From Flavobacterium shii (GTDB lineage: Bacteria > Bacteroidota > Bacteroidia > Flavobacteriales > Flavobacteriaceae): 64,000 nucleotides of DNA. Positions 43,870-53,949 of this stretch are shown piece by piece; position 1 is the first letter of the stretch, and every line of letters starts with the position of its first letter. The notes under the pieces were generated by a model, which was not told the origin of the DNA, searched no databases, and saw only the letters and a list, made by a program, of their open reading frames with translations. The translations under genes and the position numbers were made by a program. The stretch covers positions 1-64,000 of the forward strand of contig NZ_JAOZEW010000009.1 in assembly GCF_025847235.1 (NCBI RefSeq), given 5' to 3'.

Positions 43870-44697
43870 ATGAAATGCTCCACCCCATCTTTAAAATTTA
43901 AATCAGTTTTAGTTCTAGCAGCGATTTCGTTGTTTCACTTAACTGCAATTGCGCAGGAGGAAAAAGCTGGAGCAAGTGCACAGGAACTTGCCGATAAATT
44001 GGCTAATCCAGTTGCTAGTCTTATAAGTGTTCCATTGCAAAACAATCTTAGTTATGGTATTGGCCCTTTTAATGGATCTAAATATACAATTAACGTGCAA
44101 CCGGTAATTCCTTTTAAATTAAGTGATAATCTAAACTTAATTACCCGTTATATAGTTCCAATTGTAGATCAAAGAGATATTACAGGAGAAAATACACATC
44201 AATTTGGTTTAAGCGATGCAACCATAACAGCTTTTCTTGCTCCCAAAAGTGAAAAAATAATTTGGGGATTTGGTCCGGCATTTTTAGTACCAACAGCTAC
44301 AGATAAGGTTTTAGGAACTCAAAAATTCGGTATTGGACCAAGTGTATTAATAATGCATCAGGGAAAAGGACTTTCTGTAGGTCTTCTTGCCAATCATATA
44401 TGGTCGGTAGCAGGAAACCAAGATCGTGCCGATGTGAATCAGTTTTATGTGCAAGCTTTTCTTTCGCATAGTTATAAAAGTGGAGCCAGCTTAGGGGCAA
44501 ATGTCGAAATAACTCAAAACTGGGACGGCAATACAACGATGGTTTCACTAAATCCTTCAATTGGAGCAGTAACAAAATTAGGAAGTCAAGTAGTTCAGTT
44601 TGCTTTAATGCCTTTGATTCCCATAATTGGCCCATCAGAATATAAACCAGACTGGGGCTTAAGAGCTGTATTGGCTTTCGTATTTCCAGGTTCATAA
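43870..44697 (+). CDS. Outer-membrane barrel protein (phenol-degradation MetA / neuromedin-U-like family)
   Basis: 275 residues with a signal peptide ending TAIAQ. The mature part begins with a helical stretch (GASAQELADKLANPVASLISVPLQNN) and then alternating strands (YTINVQPVIPFKL, IWGFGPAFLVPTAT) ending in VLAFVFPGS. This N-terminal pattern is that of proteins commonly named neuromedin U or transporter. Probably an outer-membrane channel for the locus. It shares the family style of the gene at 53950 but is not closely similar. Confidence 0.8.
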   Translation: MKCSTPSLKFKSVLVLAAISLFHLTAIAQEEKAGASAQELADKLANPVASLISVPLQNNLSYGIGPFNGSKYTINVQPVIPFKLSDNLNLITRYIVPIVDQRDITGENTHQFGLSDATITAFLAPKSEKIIWGFGPAFLVPTATDKVLGTQKFGIGPSVLIMHQGKGLSVGLLANHIWSVAGNQDRADVNQFYVQAFLSHSYKSGASLGANVEITQNWDGNTTMVSLNPSIGAVTKLGSQVVQFALMPLIPIIGPSEYKPDWGLRAVLAFVFPGS

Positions 44698-44730
44698 AAC
44701 TATTTTTTAATTTTTAAAAAATACTCCCCC

Positions 44731-46080
44731 ATGAAAAAAGGACTCCTTATACTAATTGTTGTATTCTTATTTGTTGGTTGTAAAAAAGAAATAATAAGTT
44801 TAGAAACTACAACTCCGACTTTAAATGCTAATTCAGTTCCTGAAGATCAGGATATTATAGATGCCTATACTTATTTGTACGGAAGATATCTTGTAATCCA
44901 ACAAGAAAACCATGATATTAATGTAGAGAAAGTTGGTTATAATAAAATTAAATATAATCCTCTTGGATCTGCGCAATTCGTAAATCCAAATCTAGATGTT
45001 GCTTATCTCGAGGCTTGGATTGCTGTAGATGCAGCTCATGCAGTTATCCTGAATGTTCCTAAAATCGAAGGACGTTATTATACCGCACAATTATTAGACG
45101 GTTGGGGAGAAGTTATTGTAAATATCAACGAGCGTAATTTTCCTAAAACACCTTATGGGAAATTTGCCTTAGTATTAAAAGGAACTAATCCAACAATTCC
45201 TGCAGATGCTGTAAAAATAGAATTACCAGCTGAAAAAGCCAAAATATTAGCTCGGGTAGAATTGAAAGGAACACCAGCTGTTGCCAAAAAACTTCAAGAG
45301 CAATTTACATTAAATGTTCCTGAAGGAATTAAAATTGCGCCTCCAGTTATAATACCAGATTTTACTCCAAAAGCACCAATTGCAGGTGAAATTTTTGACA
45401 AAGTCGAAGAAGTTCTTAATTCTTATCCTGATCCTATGCCTAAAGCAAAAGAATATCAGGCGAAAGCAATTGAAGTTGGCAAATATGCTAAAACAAATGA
45501 TAAAGCAAAGTCACATATCGATGAAGTAGTTAAAACAAAAGCAATTCCTGCATTTTTAGCAGGAGCAAAAGGCTTTGGTACACAAAAAGGAGGCTGGTCA
45601 GTATCGTATGTTGCCGGTAAATTTGGTGATGATATAATGGCAAGAGACATTATTAATTACGGAGGATTATGGGCAAATGTAATACAAGAGGCTATTTACT
45701 TTATTGGTCTTACAGATAGTAATAAAGTACCATTAAGTGGTGATAAAGTTTATGAAATCAAGTTCCCCAAGGATCAATTGCCAGATTTAGCAGTCAATGC
45801 ATTTTGGTCGGTTACGTTATACAGCGTTCCAGATTATAGAGTGGTCGATAATAAATTAAAAAGATACAATCTGAATAATATTTCAAATCTAAAGAAAAAC
45901 CCTGATGGTTCTTTGAGTATCTGGTTGGTATCGTCATTGCCAAAAGATGTACCTCAAAGTAATTGGTTACCAACACCGGCAGGCAAAGGTTTCTCTTTAA
46001 ATCTACGTATGTATGTATCGAAAAAAGAGGTTCTCGACGGTACATGGTTTCCAGCTCCAATCGAACAAAAGAATAATTGA
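44731..46080 (+). CDS. DUF1254/DUF1214 domain lipoprotein
   Basis: 449 residues. Lipobox VGCKKE at the start. The N-terminal half (AYTYLYGRYLVIQQEN, NPNLDVAYLEAWIAVDAAHAVILNVP) matches DUF1254 and the C-terminal half (AFWSVTLYSVPDYRVVDN, NWLPTPAGKGFSLNLRMYV) matches DUF1214. The pair is found across bacteria, often beside sulfatases; no biochemical activity is established. Located between two barrel-type proteins in the locus, with 33 and 54 bp gaps. Confidence 0.88.
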   Translation: MKKGLLILIVVFLFVGCKKEIISLETTTPTLNANSVPEDQDIIDAYTYLYGRYLVIQQENHDINVEKVGYNKIKYNPLGSAQFVNPNLDVAYLEAWIAVDAAHAVILNVPKIEGRYYTAQLLDGWGEVIVNINERNFPKTPYGKFALVLKGTNPTIPADAVKIELPAEKAKILARVELKGTPAVAKKLQEQFTLNVPEGIKIAPPVIIPDFTPKAPIAGEIFDKVEEVLNSYPDPMPKAKEYQAKAIEVGKYAKTNDKAKSHIDEVVKTKAIPAFLAGAKGFGTQKGGWSVSYVAGKFGDDIMARDIINYGGLWANVIQEAIYFIGLTDSNKVPLSGDKVYEIKFPKDQLPDLAVNAFWSVTLYSVPDYRVVDNKLKRYNLNNISNLKKNPDGSLSIWLVSSLPKDVPQSNWLPTPAGKGFSLNLRMYVSKKEVLDGTWFPAPIEQKNN

Positions 46081-46134
46081 TTTTATCAGAAAAAACAGAA
46101 ATAGTACCCAATTAAAAACCAACAGAATTGTAAT

Positions 46135-46914
46135 ATGAAGAGCGCCGATATTCCTAAAACACTGTTTTTTTTAATTGTATTAACCTTAGTGATTAGCGTT
46201 AAAACAAATGCTCAAAAAATGGCGAAAAATGTTGCAGCATGGGTAGGTTACGAAATGTATTTGCCTTTTAAAGAAGATGGAAGATGGGGTTTATTATTAG
46301 AAGGATATTCTAAAGGCAATCAATTCGTATCCGAGCTTCAGGGTTCTTTTTATAGAGTAGGAGCCAATTATTATCTTAAAAACGGAAACCGATTCGGGGC
46401 AGGAGTTGCCTACCAATGGGATTTGCCTTATGATGAAGTTTCGTTGCCATACAATAATCCTGATTACAGGATATACGAGCAATTTATTTGGCGTATAGTT
46501 AAGAAAGAAGGAAAAGAAGTATGGTCACAACGTTTTAGGATGGAGCAAAGATGGTTAGGAAGAAAAGACAACCCAAATAGCGAAAGCGACCATTTTGATT
46601 ATTACAAATTCGAAAATACGTTACGATATCAGGTGCGTTATCAATTATGGTTTAAAGAAAGATGGGCTGCGGTGGTTTATGATGAGGTTCATATAAGAAC
46701 TAATGCAGCAAGTAGTGATGAGAATTATCTAGATCAAAACCGATTGTATTTAGGAACGGCTTATAGTCTTGATAAACGTAGAGAAATACGATTGGAAGTA
46801 GGTTATATGAATCAGATCTTCTGGAAATCACCCGATACCGAAAGTGGTCTTAGCAGAATGAATCATACTATACGAATTACGCTTACAACAGATTTGCCTT
46901 TTAAAAGAAAATAA
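46135..46914 (+). CDS. DUF2490 outer-membrane barrel protein
   Basis: 259 residues with a signal peptide ending KTNAQ. Repeated amphipathic strands, a Trp/Arg-rich middle (WSQRFRMEQRWLGRKDNPNS) and a last strand IRITLTTDLPFKRK fit the DUF2490 family, small predicted outer-membrane barrels. Function unknown. It lies 12 bp before the DUF2252 gene, so the two are probably translated from one message. Confidence 0.85.
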   Translation: MKSADIPKTLFFLIVLTLVISVKTNAQKMAKNVAAWVGYEMYLPFKEDGRWGLLLEGYSKGNQFVSELQGSFYRVGANYYLKNGNRFGAGVAYQWDLPYDEVSLPYNNPDYRIYEQFIWRIVKKEGKEVWSQRFRMEQRWLGRKDNPNSESDHFDYYKFENTLRYQVRYQLWFKERWAAVVYDEVHIRTNAASSDENYLDQNRLYLGTAYSLDKRREIRLEVGYMNQIFWKSPDTESGLSRMNHTIRITLTTDLPFKRK

Positions 46915-46926
46915 AATTTAGAAGTT

Positions 46927-48327
46927 ATGACTGATGAATTCAAAGAACCTAACGAAAATATATTTGATTCAGGAGTATCAAAAGCGGAACGATTTGCCAA
47001 AGGAAAAGCAATTCGTAATACTACACCGCGCGCAATTCATCGAGAATGGAAATCAGCAAAAGATAGACAAGACCCAGTAGCAATATTAATTAATACAAGT
47101 GTAGGAAGAGTCGAAAGTTTATTGCCCATTCGATATAGCCGAATGATGGAATCACCATTTTCTTTCTACCGAGGTTCAGCAGCAATCATGGCAGCCGATT
47201 TAGCAAGAACTCAAAATACAGGAATAGAACTGCAGCTTTGTGGGGATTGTCATCTAATGAATTTTGGAGGATTTGCTACGCCCGAACGTAAATTGGTTTT
47301 TGACATAAATGATTTTGATGAAACTCTTCCCGGACCGTGGGAATGGGATTTAAAAAGACTGGCAACTAGTTTTACAATTGCAGGAAGATGGAAGAATTTT
47401 TCTTCAAAAATATGTAAAGAAGCTGCTTGGCTTGTTGCCGATAGTTATAAAAGACATATGCTTGAATATAGTAAATTATCGGCACTTCAGATATGGTATG
47501 CACATATAGATCTTGCCGATTTGATAGAATTAGGAAGAGATGATGAAATAAAACAGTTTCAGAAAAAGCGATTAAAAAAAGCAGCAGAATATACAGCTCA
47601 TGAAAAAGAGTTTGCAAAGCTCACTTATCAACAAGGGAAGCGTGCAAGAATTAAAGATGAACCACCACTTATTTATCATTTAACGGGTGAAGAAGAAGAA
47701 AATATGTTGGGACAAGCCGAAGCGATTCATCAGAAATATATAAAATCATTATCGGAAGATAAGCGAATACTCTTAAATCGTTATTCGGTACATGATATTG
47801 TTATAAAAGTGGTAGGTGTAGGGAGCGTAGGAACTCTTTGCGGAATTAGCTTACTGATGTCGAGCACAGGTGAACCTATTTTTTTGCAATTTAAAGAAGC
47901 AAGACAAAGTGTATTAGAACCTCATTTAAAGACAAAAAGTATTTATAAACATCAAGGAGAACGAATCGTGATGGGACAGAAGTTAATGCAATCTGCTTCG
48001 GATATGTTTTTGGGATGGACAGATGGAGAGAGCGGGAAGTTTTTTTATATACGACAACTTCGTGATGCCAAAGTTAAACCTGTTCTTGAAGTTATGAAAG
48101 CCAAAAATCTTATGGATTATGCTAAAGCCTGCGGATGGGTATTAGCAAGAGCCCACGCACGTTCGGGAGATGCTTCGCTTTTATCCGGTTATATAGGTAA
48201 AAACGATGATTTTACAAATGCAATTGCTGATTTTGCAGTTTTATATGCCAATCAAAATGAAGTAGATTATAAAAAGATGCTGGAAGCAATTAAAACCGGA
48301 AGGTTACCAATACCGATGGAACGTTAA
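46927..48327 (+). CDS. DUF2252 protein with kinase/aminoglycoside-phosphotransferase-like motifs
   Basis: 466 residues, no signal peptide, so it is cytoplasmic, unlike its neighbours. It belongs to DUF2252. Two motifs stand out: CGDCHLMNFG (G-D-x-H-x-x-N) and FDINDFDET followed by PWEWDLKRLATSF. They are laid out like the catalytic loop and metal-binding Asp of aminoglycoside phosphotransferase-like kinases. Inference: it could phosphorylate a small molecule or lipid intermediate. It is the only obvious cytoplasmic enzyme in the locus. Confidence 0.88.
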   Translation: MTDEFKEPNENIFDSGVSKAERFAKGKAIRNTTPRAIHREWKSAKDRQDPVAILINTSVGRVESLLPIRYSRMMESPFSFYRGSAAIMAADLARTQNTGIELQLCGDCHLMNFGGFATPERKLVFDINDFDETLPGPWEWDLKRLATSFTIAGRWKNFSSKICKEAAWLVADSYKRHMLEYSKLSALQIWYAHIDLADLIELGRDDEIKQFQKKRLKKAAEYTAHEKEFAKLTYQQGKRARIKDEPPLIYHLTGEEEENMLGQAEAIHQKYIKSLSEDKRILLNRYSVHDIVIKVVGVGSVGTLCGISLLMSSTGEPIFLQFKEARQSVLEPHLKTKSIYKHQGERIVMGQKLMQSASDMFLGWTDGESGKFFYIRQLRDAKVKPVLEVMKAKNLMDYAKACGWVLARAHARSGDASLLSGYIGKNDDFTNAIADFAVLYANQNEVDYKKMLEAIKTGRLPIPMER

Positions 48328-48464
48328 TTAAAAAACTGTTTTTATTAAATCAATCAGTTTATACTAAAGTTATGTTATAAACAAACTAAAAGCAGATCTG
48401 TTTTGTGTAAGTTAAAACACATGTTTGTATAATGTAAGTCGTTTGTTATTTTAAAAGATGTATT

Positions 48465-50009
48465 ATGAAAAAGTTAAAAATCACAGTATTATTTTTAGGT
48501 CTGCTGAGTATCAGTTCTATAGATCTTAAAGCACAAAGTAAACCAAACGTTATTGTTATAATGACAGATGATGTAGGATGGGGAGATTTAGGAAGTTATG
48601 GTGGTGGTGTTATGCGTGGCGCTCCTACGCCCAATCTTGACCGGATGGCGGCTGAAGGAGCCCGATTTGTTAATTATTACGGACAATCTAGTTGTACTGC
48701 AGGAAGAGCATCATTTATTACAGGGAGAATACCGGTTCGGTCAGCACTTTCGGCAGTATTAGTTCCAGGTGATCCAAACGGATTAACAAAAGAAACTCCT
48801 ACAATTGCAGAAGCAATGAAAAAAGCAGGCTATTCGACCATGTTTGTAGGTAAATGGCATCTTGGAGATAAAGATGAAAATTACCCAATAGCACACGGTT
48901 ATGATGAGATGTATCATATGTTGCCTTATTATGCAGGGGTATATGCTTATGATGATAAAACGCTTCATCCAAATTTTCCATCAGATGATGCTGAATTTTT
49001 AAAAGTGTGGAATTCTATAAATCTTGGAGAATTTGAAGGCAAGGCTGGACAAAAAGCTAAGGTTATAAAACAAAAAGTTGGTTATGCAGATTTAGCAACT
49101 GTAGATGATGAAATGCGTGAAGCAACTGTAGATTATATAAAAAAACATGCAAAAGATAATAAACCATTTTTTGCTACAGTTTGCTTTGAAAAAGTTCATA
49201 ATCCGAATAACCCTTCACCACGTTGGAAAGGGAAATCTCCAGGAGGAGGGAATTATCTAGATGCCTTAATGGAAATGGATGATAATTCAGGTCAAATCAT
49301 AGAAGCAGTTCGAGATGCGGGAATAGAAAATAACACACTAATAATCTGGACAACAGACAATGGCGCATGGGTTGACGCTTGGCCAGACGCTGGCTATACC
49401 CCTTTTAGAGGAATGAAAGGTTCTGTTTATGAAGGAGGTTTCCGTGTACCGGCATTAGCATGGTGGCCGGGACATATTAAACCAGGATCAGTAAATACAG
49501 ATATGTTTTCGCACATGGATTGGTGGCCTACAATTGCATCAATTATTGCGCAGCCAGTACCAACTCATGATTGGAAAGACAATAACGGAAGCCCAATTAT
49601 TTTTGATGGTCTAGATCTTAGTGCTTCTCTTTTAGGAAAAGGTCCGGGAGTACGTCAGGATTTTTATTATTTCGCAGGACAAGCCTTTGGAGCAGTTAGA
49701 GTTAAAAACTTTAAGTTTCTTTTTACAGCTAAGGATTCTTGGTTAGGTTCAGACAAACCACTAAAAGTAGTGGCAACTTATGACTTATTATGGGATCCGG
49801 CAGAACATTATGATATGACATTTAATGGAGCTGCGCCTGATAATGGGAATTCACCAGGACATTTTAGCGGATCAGATAACGGTTGGGCTGGTATGTATAT
49901 GGCACCTCGGGTAATGAAATTATTTGAAGAGATGAAAAAAGTACCAAACAAAAAATATATTCCTTTTGGAGAAGGATTAACTAAACTTATTCCAGATGAT
50001 TACAAATAA
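48465..50009 (+). CDS. Secreted sulfatase 2 (arylsulfatase family, Cys-type)
   Basis: 514 residues with a signal peptide ending DLKAQ. TDDVGWGDLG, the formylglycine motif SCTAGRASF (Cys about residue 77), GKWHLGD and TDNGAWVDAWP with RGMKGSVYEGGFRVP form a complete active site. The middle insert and C-terminal part differ from sulfatase 1, so the pair may act on different sulfate esters. It is preceded by 137 bp and may have its own promoter. Confidence 0.94.
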   Translation: MKKLKITVLFLGLLSISSIDLKAQSKPNVIVIMTDDVGWGDLGSYGGGVMRGAPTPNLDRMAAEGARFVNYYGQSSCTAGRASFITGRIPVRSALSAVLVPGDPNGLTKETPTIAEAMKKAGYSTMFVGKWHLGDKDENYPIAHGYDEMYHMLPYYAGVYAYDDKTLHPNFPSDDAEFLKVWNSINLGEFEGKAGQKAKVIKQKVGYADLATVDDEMREATVDYIKKHAKDNKPFFATVCFEKVHNPNNPSPRWKGKSPGGGNYLDALMEMDDNSGQIIEAVRDAGIENNTLIIWTTDNGAWVDAWPDAGYTPFRGMKGSVYEGGFRVPALAWWPGHIKPGSVNTDMFSHMDWWPTIASIIAQPVPTHDWKDNNGSPIIFDGLDLSASLLGKGPGVRQDFYYFAGQAFGAVRVKNFKFLFTAKDSWLGSDKPLKVVATYDLLWDPAEHYDMTFNGAAPDNGNSPGHFSGSDNGWAGMYMAPRVMKLFEEMKKVPNKKYIPFGEGLTKLIPDDYK

Positions 50010-50138
50010 ATAAGTAACTCGATATATTTTATTTGAGATATAGGAGAGCCATAAAAATTAGCTTGACTATTACAATAAAATAAATTATTCAGAAATAGTT
50101 GAGCTCATTAAAAGTATAATAAGTTAAAGAACAAACGT

Positions 50139-50879
50139 ATGAATAGAAAGTTTTTATTTTTAATGGGCTTTGTGATTATGGTTATCACAACAAATGCCCA
50201 AACGCAGCGTATAGATTCTACGGCTGTTTATCTCTTAACCCGTACTACCGAAACGATGCAGGATATAAAATCTTGCAGTTTTACGACGGTAACAACTTAT
50301 GATATTCTAACAGATAACTTAGGACTTGTAAAGCATTCTATTATCGATAAAGTTTCGATGAAGTTTCCAGAAAAAATGAAAGTTACTTCTTCAGGAGATA
50401 AAGGGAATAGAGCATTACTATATAACGGGCAGAGTTTAAATTATTACTCCTATGATAATAATACCTATGCTACGACTACTTCCCCAAACTCGGTGATTGA
50501 GACAATAGATACCGTTAGTAAAAAGTTTGGAATTGAGTTTCCAGCAGCCGATTTTTTCTACCCTTCTTTTGCGAGCGACATTCAGTCCTCTAGTGAAGAT
50601 TTGGTCTTTTTAGGAAAAACTATCGTTGATGGGAAAGAATGTTTTCATATTGCGGGCCATGATAAAACCAAAAGTTTTCAGTTCTGGATTGCAAATGATG
50701 ATTTGTTTTTGCCTGTTAAAATGGTAATAATTTATACAGATCAAAAAGAAAGCCCGCAGTTTGAAGCTGTTTATAAAGACTGGGCAATAAACTCAGATTT
50801 GCCGGACTCGATGTTTGAATTTAAAGCACCTCCTAAGGCTACTAAAATAAAATTCGTTCCTAGAGAAAATACAAAATAA
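50139..50879 (+). CDS. DUF2092 secreted protein (LolA-like fold)
   Basis: 246 residues with a signal peptide ending TNAQ. DUF2092 features include an initial TTETMQDIKSCSFTTVTTYD, then KFPEKMKVTSSGDKGNRALLYNGQSLNYYS and ECFHIAGHDKTKSFQFWIAND. The family is predicted to share the LolA/LppX-like fold, which binds lipids or lipoproteins in the periplasm. This would fit an envelope lipid role for the locus. The fold link is from memory. Confidence 0.82.
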   Translation: MNRKFLFLMGFVIMVITTNAQTQRIDSTAVYLLTRTTETMQDIKSCSFTTVTTYDILTDNLGLVKHSIIDKVSMKFPEKMKVTSSGDKGNRALLYNGQSLNYYSYDNNTYATTTSPNSVIETIDTVSKKFGIEFPAADFFYPSFASDIQSSSEDLVFLGKTIVDGKECFHIAGHDKTKSFQFWIANDDLFLPVKMVIIYTDQKESPQFEAVYKDWAINSDLPDSMFEFKAPPKATKIKFVPRENTK

Positions 50880-50897
50880 TCACATAAATAGATTCCT

Positions 50898-51629
50898 ATG
50901 AAATCATATAAATCAAATAGAATTTCGATATTTATTATGGTATTGTTTGCAATGCTATTAATGATTCCAGAAACAATTACAGCACAACGTTTTGGCCATT
51001 TTCCGCCACCACGACCTATGCCGCGTCCTATGCCTCGACCTATGCCGGTTAGGCCAATTCCCCCAGTGCCAAGACCGATACCACCAAGACCATTGCCGCC
51101 GCCGCCGCACCCATACCCACATCCTTATCCAAGGCCATATCCAGTGCCGTTTCATCCATATCCAGTGCCTTACCCGTATATATATCATCCGTTTGTGCCT
51201 TATGTTTGGGGACCAACATGGTATCCGGTTGGTTTCTTTTTGGCAACATTAACCACCGCAGCTATAGTTGTATCTGTAGAGAATACAAATTATAATTATG
51301 ATGACGGGGTTTATTATGTAAAAGAATCCAGTGGCTATAAAGTGGTACCAGCACCAATTGGAGCATCAATATCTGATTTGCCCAAAGGGTATGTAGCGAT
51401 ATCTGTTTCGGGAACTGAATATTACTATTATGGAGGGACATATTATAGTAAGAACTCAGGTAAGTATAAAGTTGTGACAGCACCAGTTGGGGCAGTTGTA
51501 ACACATCTTCCAGAAGGAGCAGAAGAAAAAACAATCGATGGTCAGAAATATTTGCTTTATAACAATGTGTATTATCAGCCGATCTCTAAGGACGGCCAAG
51601 ATAGTTATGTTGTCGTACAAGGTAAATAA
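50898..51629 (+). CDS. Proline-rich DUF6515-like surface protein
   Basis: 243 residues. A signal peptide (ends TITAQ) is followed by a striking Pro/Arg/His-rich stretch (about residues 32-100, repeats of RPMP and RPYP), one hydrophobic segment (PVGFFLATLTTAAIVVSVE) and three YY-containing repeats (GVYYVKESSGYKVV, GTYYSKNSGKYKVV, NVYYQPISKDGQDSY). The repeats resemble the SH3-like or YXXX units found in DUF6515. The proline tract is probably an extended spacer in the envelope. It follows DUF2092 by 18 bp, so they form a pair. Confidence 0.8.
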   Translation: MKSYKSNRISIFIMVLFAMLLMIPETITAQRFGHFPPPRPMPRPMPRPMPVRPIPPVPRPIPPRPLPPPPHPYPHPYPRPYPVPFHPYPVPYPYIYHPFVPYVWGPTWYPVGFFLATLTTAAIVVSVENTNYNYDDGVYYVKESSGYKVVPAPIGASISDLPKGYVAISVSGTEYYYYGGTYYSKNSGKYKVVTAPVGAVVTHLPEGAEEKTIDGQKYLLYNNVYYQPISKDGQDSYVVVQGK

Positions 51630-51897
51630 TTGTCAGAAATACATTTATAATATTTTTTTGTTTTAAAGTTAAATAATTGTAATTCAGTTTGTAATGATAA
51701 ATATTTAATCGGTTTTGTTTATGGTATTTAATTAAAATAATTTATCTTTAATGCAAATACCACTTGGACTTTGGGAATACTTTAACTGATAAATCAAGTA
51801 TTCTTAATAAGAATTTCCGTTCATTCAGAATTTGATCATTTATTTAATTATTTAATCGCTTACTAATTTTTTAATAATCACTTTAAAATTTAATAAA

Positions 51898-52482
51898 ATG
51901 AACACAAGAAGAAAAACCTTATTCATAATCCCAATCATAGTATTGGGTTTGATTTACAGTTGTGCTCCAACAGTAAAAGTTACAAATGATTATGATCACG
52001 CAGTCAATTTTGCAGCATTTAAAACATTTGCTGTCTATGACTTAAAAGCACAACAGGGGCAAATAAGCCAGTTAAATGTAGACAGAGTTATAAATGCGAT
52101 CCGATCAGAAATGATTAGCAAAGGATTTGTTGAAACAACTGGTAACCCTGATTTAAAAGTTAATGCGGTAACAATTTTAAAAGACAAAAAAGAGGTTACA
52201 GCAAATTCTAATTATTATGGTTATGGTGGTATGTATCGACCATATGGATATTGGGGAGCTGGTGGTGGTATGATAAGTGGTACAACAACTTATGATACTT
52301 ATAACTATGTTGACGGATCTTTAATAATCGATATTGTATCTACAAAAACGCAAAAATTAGTTTGGCAAGGAATCGGAAATACCGAACTTGATAAAAGACC
52401 AGACAACCCAGATGAATTTATTAGCTCCTCGGTTAAGAAAATTCTTGCTGGATTCCCTCCTGGCTTAGTTGCCAAAAAATAA
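51898..52482 (+). CDS. DUF4136 lipoprotein
   Basis: 194 residues with lipobox IYSCAP. The DUF4136 start (TNDYDHAVNFAAFKTFAVYDL) and end (PDEFISSSVKKILAGFPP) are clear. In the middle is a Gly/Tyr-rich loop (NYYGYGGMYRPYGYWGAGGG). Envelope lipoprotein of unknown function. It is followed by a terminator, so the first transcript of the locus likely ends here. Confidence 0.9.
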   Translation: MNTRRKTLFIIPIIVLGLIYSCAPTVKVTNDYDHAVNFAAFKTFAVYDLKAQQGQISQLNVDRVINAIRSEMISKGFVETTGNPDLKVNAVTILKDKKEVTANSNYYGYGGMYRPYGYWGAGGGMISGTTTYDTYNYVDGSLIIDIVSTKTQKLVWQGIGNTELDKRPDNPDEFISSSVKKILAGFPPGLVAKK

Positions 52483-52505
52483 AGAACCCTATGAATTCAT
52501 AGTAA

Positions 52506-52548
52506 AACTCGATTAAACTTGTTGATATAAGATAAGTTTAATCGTTTT
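52506..52548 (+). terminator. Terminator after the DUF4136 gene
   Basis: CGATTAAACTT (52510-52520) / AAGTTTAATCG (52534-52544) with T-run TTTT, a clear rho-independent terminator inside the locus. Confidence 0.85.
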
Positions 52549-52638
52549 ATAATTCCCCAAACTTAAAATTTCTTTTAACGATATTGATTTTAATAATTGA
52601 AATCATTTTATGAATGAGAAATTTAAACCGAAATTGCT

Positions 52639-53844
52639 ATGATCTATATATTATTATCCCTTTTTTTCTTTATTGCATCAGTAGCTGGTTTTGCTGTTTC
52701 GTTTGTAATCATCTTCACGAAAAAAAATCTTAATCAAAATTTATTTCTGAGTCTTTGTTTATTTAGTCTTGCGATTGGAAGTGTTTATAGTTTCTATTTG
52801 TCTGCAAGTGAATTGAAGAAGTTTTCAAGTTTTTTTATGATTACCCGATCTTTTATTTTTTTAGTAGCCCCTTGTTCTTTTTTATATGTTAGGAATGTTT
52901 TGCAGCCTGGAAAAATGATTAGAAAATACGATTGGTTGCATTTTATGCATTTTATTTTATGCTTCGGTTATATATTGTTTTCTTTATTTGAGCAATATTT
53001 CACTCATTTTGGAAGTAAATTCAATAAAAACACTATTCAAATAACAGATTATTTATCTGTTAAAGTAAATGCTGTTTTCCCATTGATAGTTATAACAACA
53101 TGGTTGGCGTATGCATTTGTGCAAACAATAATGATTTTAAATTTTGATTTTAAAAAAACGTATAAACTTAAGAGCTATAACATTAAAGTTATCAATTGGC
53201 TGATGATTTTTAATGTTATGATTGTACTGTTGTTTTCTACCCTTTTTATACATCGATTTTTGAGTAGTTCGTTGATTAATATTGATTTCGTTTACAACGG
53301 AATGGTCTCTTTTATTCTTTTTTTTACTGTTGGTTGGTTGTGTTTTAAACCTCAGGTTTTATATAATTTGTTAGAACCGGATACAATACCAATTAATAAT
53401 AACATAATTCCTAAAATAGAGGAAGTAAAAGATACTTTGCCTATAATAAGTATGTTAACCGAAGATAAAAAAATAGACTACCTCATAACACTTGAACGGG
53501 CCTTTCTTAGTAAAAAGCTTTTTCTAAAAAAAAATCTTGTAATTCGTGACCTTTCCGATGAAACAGGAATACCAGTACATCATCTTTCCAGTATAATAAA
53601 TAGTGAATATAATCTTCATTTTCAGGATTATGTTAATCTTAAAAGGATAGAATATTTTAAGGATAATGTAAATGACATCGACTGGAAACATCTGTCTCTG
53701 GAAGGTATGGCATGGGGATCTGGATTTAAATCCCGTACAACTTGTTTTAGAGCATTTGTTAAACACACAGGAAAGTCACCTTCGGAATATTTTAAGTTTA
53801 TTAGAGTTTCTCATGAAGAGAGAAAAGAATATTTAGTTAAATAA
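52639..53844 (+). CDS. Membrane-bound AraC-family transcriptional regulator
   Basis: 401 residues. The first 240 residues hold about seven hydrophobic helices and the C-terminal 110 residues form an AraC helix-turn-helix domain (NLVIRDLSDETGIPVHHLSSIIN, then GFKSRTTCFRAFVKHTGKSPSEYF). This 7TM-AraC layout is common in Flavobacteriia. The ligand is unknown; the membrane part could sense an envelope or lipid signal. It is the only regulator in the locus and lies between its two halves, so it may control one or both. Confidence 0.88.
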   Translation: MIYILLSLFFFIASVAGFAVSFVIIFTKKNLNQNLFLSLCLFSLAIGSVYSFYLSASELKKFSSFFMITRSFIFLVAPCSFLYVRNVLQPGKMIRKYDWLHFMHFILCFGYILFSLFEQYFTHFGSKFNKNTIQITDYLSVKVNAVFPLIVITTWLAYAFVQTIMILNFDFKKTYKLKSYNIKVINWLMIFNVMIVLLFSTLFIHRFLSSSLINIDFVYNGMVSFILFFTVGWLCFKPQVLYNLLEPDTIPINNNIIPKIEEVKDTLPIISMLTEDKKIDYLITLERAFLSKKLFLKKNLVIRDLSDETGIPVHHLSSIINSEYNLHFQDYVNLKRIEYFKDNVNDIDWKHLSLEGMAWGSGFKSRTTCFRAFVKHTGKSPSEYFKFIRVSHEERKEYLVK

Positions 53845-53949
53845 CTTCTCATCAATCAAAATTAAGATCGGAACTTCTGTTGAGTGCTTTTGTTTATTGA
53901 TGGAGTATTGCCCCAAGTTCATTAATTCATTCTATTAAAAAATAAAATC

